Assembly: GCA_028688175.1 (NCBI GenBank) | Contig: JAQTYS010000170.1 | Location: 1 to 5,873 of the forward strand | Reading direction: 5' to 3' | DNA from: Methanothrix sp. | GTDB taxonomy: Archaea; Halobacteriota; Methanosarcinia; Methanotrichales; Methanotrichaceae | DNA: 5,873 nt | Part shown: in pieces, positions 4,945-5,873 of the stretch | Layout: every line of letters starts with the position of its first letter | How positions within the stretch are numbered: position 1 is the stretch's first letter | Program-made: the position numbers and the translations under genes | Notes under the pieces: generated by a model | Database searches by the model: none | Told to the model about the DNA's origin: nothing | What the model saw: the letters and a program-made list of their open reading frames with translations, nothing else

Positions 4945-5873
4945 TTGAAAAGAAGGAATGCCAGGAATAAGGCAAAAGAAGTCGAAGGGCCGTCAAAAAT
5001 ATTTGTAGGGTCAAAAATTGTTCTTGTTCTGCTGGCTCTGGCAACGCTGTGCGTCGGCGCTTTGGCACAGGAGGATACAGCCGATAAATGGTATAATAAA
5101 GGGCTGGATCTGGGTAGGAACGGCTCTTACGAAGAGGCCGTTAAAGCATATAATTGTGCTATTGAGCTTGAACCTAACAATGCCACGTTCTACACGGCCA
5201 TTGTGCCCAATCTCAACACGCTGGCCTTCACCACTAATAACCAGAGCAAACGCAACGAGTCTATGAAGGCAATCGACAAAACCCTGCAGATAGATCCGAG
5301 AAATCCTCTTGCTTGGGAGATGAAAGGCGAAGTGCTCTCCCAGATGGAGAAATACAATGAATCAGTGGATGCCTATGATAGAGCTATCAAGAACATAAGT
5401 AGCTACAGGCAAGATATCCATGCCAATCAGACCGAGTTTTTATCGTATATCTGGACCTCTAAATCTATCTCGCTCTGGCAGTTGATGAGGTACAATGAGT
5501 CTCTTGAGGCTGTCGATAAGGCTGTTCAGATAGATCCTGCCGGAAACTACGATGCCTGGGCTTTCAAGGGTGAGCTTCTTGCATCACTCGGAAGATATCC
5601 CGAATCCCTCCAGGCTTTCGAGGGAGCTGCAGCCACTGTAGCAGCCAGCTCCCAACCTGAGATCAGGTCTCTTCCCTGGGCCGCGGAAGGTTATGTCCTC
5701 ATGCAGATGGGCCGGTACGAAGAGGCCGACGGGATCCACCAAAAAATAATCGGCCTGAACATCACGGGCGAGAGCGCCAATCGCCGCCTGGCCGAAGCAT
5801 GGTGCGGTCGGGGCAATGCCCTGGCAAAGCTTGGGGAGTATAACGAATCCCTACAAGCCTTTGATAAGTCCAT
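4945..5873 (+). CDS. Second exported TPR-repeat protein, C-terminus cut off by window edge
   Basis: Open for 309 codons from TTG 4945 to the right edge, with no stop. TTG is chosen because of GGAG spacing; GTG at 4936 is the alternative and would add three residues. There is no in-frame ATG before the signal sequence. The N-terminus is long and basic (KRR, K9, K11), followed by a hydrophobic stretch at about 24-38 and a likely signal-peptidase site after ALA (39-41), so the mature protein would start at QED. At least seven TPR-like units follow, with W4, G8, Y/F24, A27 and DP features like the upstream gene. Ten sequons are visible (N59, 79, 99, 104, 138, 150, 161, 184, 272, 300). NES occurs at repeat positions 18-20 at N104, N138, N184 and N300, and one repeat has PES instead. 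A paralogue of the preceding gene, probably co-transcribed with it and likewise extracytoplasmic. Function beyond protein binding is unknown. Confidence 0.88.
   Translation, partial: MKRRNARNKAKEVEGPSKIFVGSKIVLVLLALATLCVGALAQEDTADKWYNKGLDLGRNGSYEEAVKAYNCAIELEPNNATFYTAIVPNLNTLAFTTNNQSKRNESMKAIDKTLQIDPRNPLAWEMKGEVLSQMEKYNESVDAYDRAIKNISSYRQDIHANQTEFLSYIWTSKSISLWQLMRYNESLEAVDKAVQIDPAGNYDAWAFKGELLASLGRYPESLQAFEGAAATVAASSQPEIRSLPWAAEGYVLMQMGRYEEADGIHQKIIGLNITGESANRRLAEAWCGRGNALAKLGEYNESLQAFDKS

Overview
The window looks like chromosomal DNA from a methanogenic archaeon, probably of the Methanosarcinia/Methanomicrobia type; a Methanothrix (Methanosaeta)-like source is my best guess but is inference. 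The grounds are an archaeal-type orotidine 5'-phosphate decarboxylase, an MTH1187-family protein, TATA-box promoters with short GGAG/GGTG ribosome binding sites, a soluble multi-PAS histidine kinase, and secreted TPR proteins full of N-glycosylation sequons. GC content is intermediate. I see no insertion sequence, CRISPR array, tRNA, rRNA or phage gene.

Layout. Positions 1-3170 hold a tightly packed minus-strand gene cluster, transcribed right to left. In order it contains a HAD-superfamily phosphatase (3170-2532), pyrF (2529-1870), a small MTH1187-family thiamine-binding-type protein (1860-1573), and a PAS-PAS-PAS-HisKA sensor histidine kinase (from 1525) whose C-terminus lies beyond the left edge. 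The gaps between genes are 2, 9 and 47 bases, which suggests one operon. Positions 3171-3459 are a divergent intergenic region with candidate TATA boxes for both directions and several palindromes or repeats that could be operators. Positions 3460-4893 (+) encode a complete 477-residue exported TPR protein. After a 51-base gap with a T-run, a second exported TPR protein starts near 4945 (+) and runs off the right edge.

How they fit. The minus-strand cluster joins the last step of UMP synthesis to a phosphatase, a putative thiamine (precursor)-binding protein and a signalling kinase. The functional link among these is unproven. The plus-strand pair are paralogous secreted or membrane-anchored TPR scaffolds. 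Their repeats carry an Asn-Glu-Ser sequon at the same structural position again and again, which suggests a regularly glycosylated extracytoplasmic solenoid. I found no clear undescribed defence or mobile system; the sequon-patterned TPR pair and the structured intergenic region are the parts most worth a second look.
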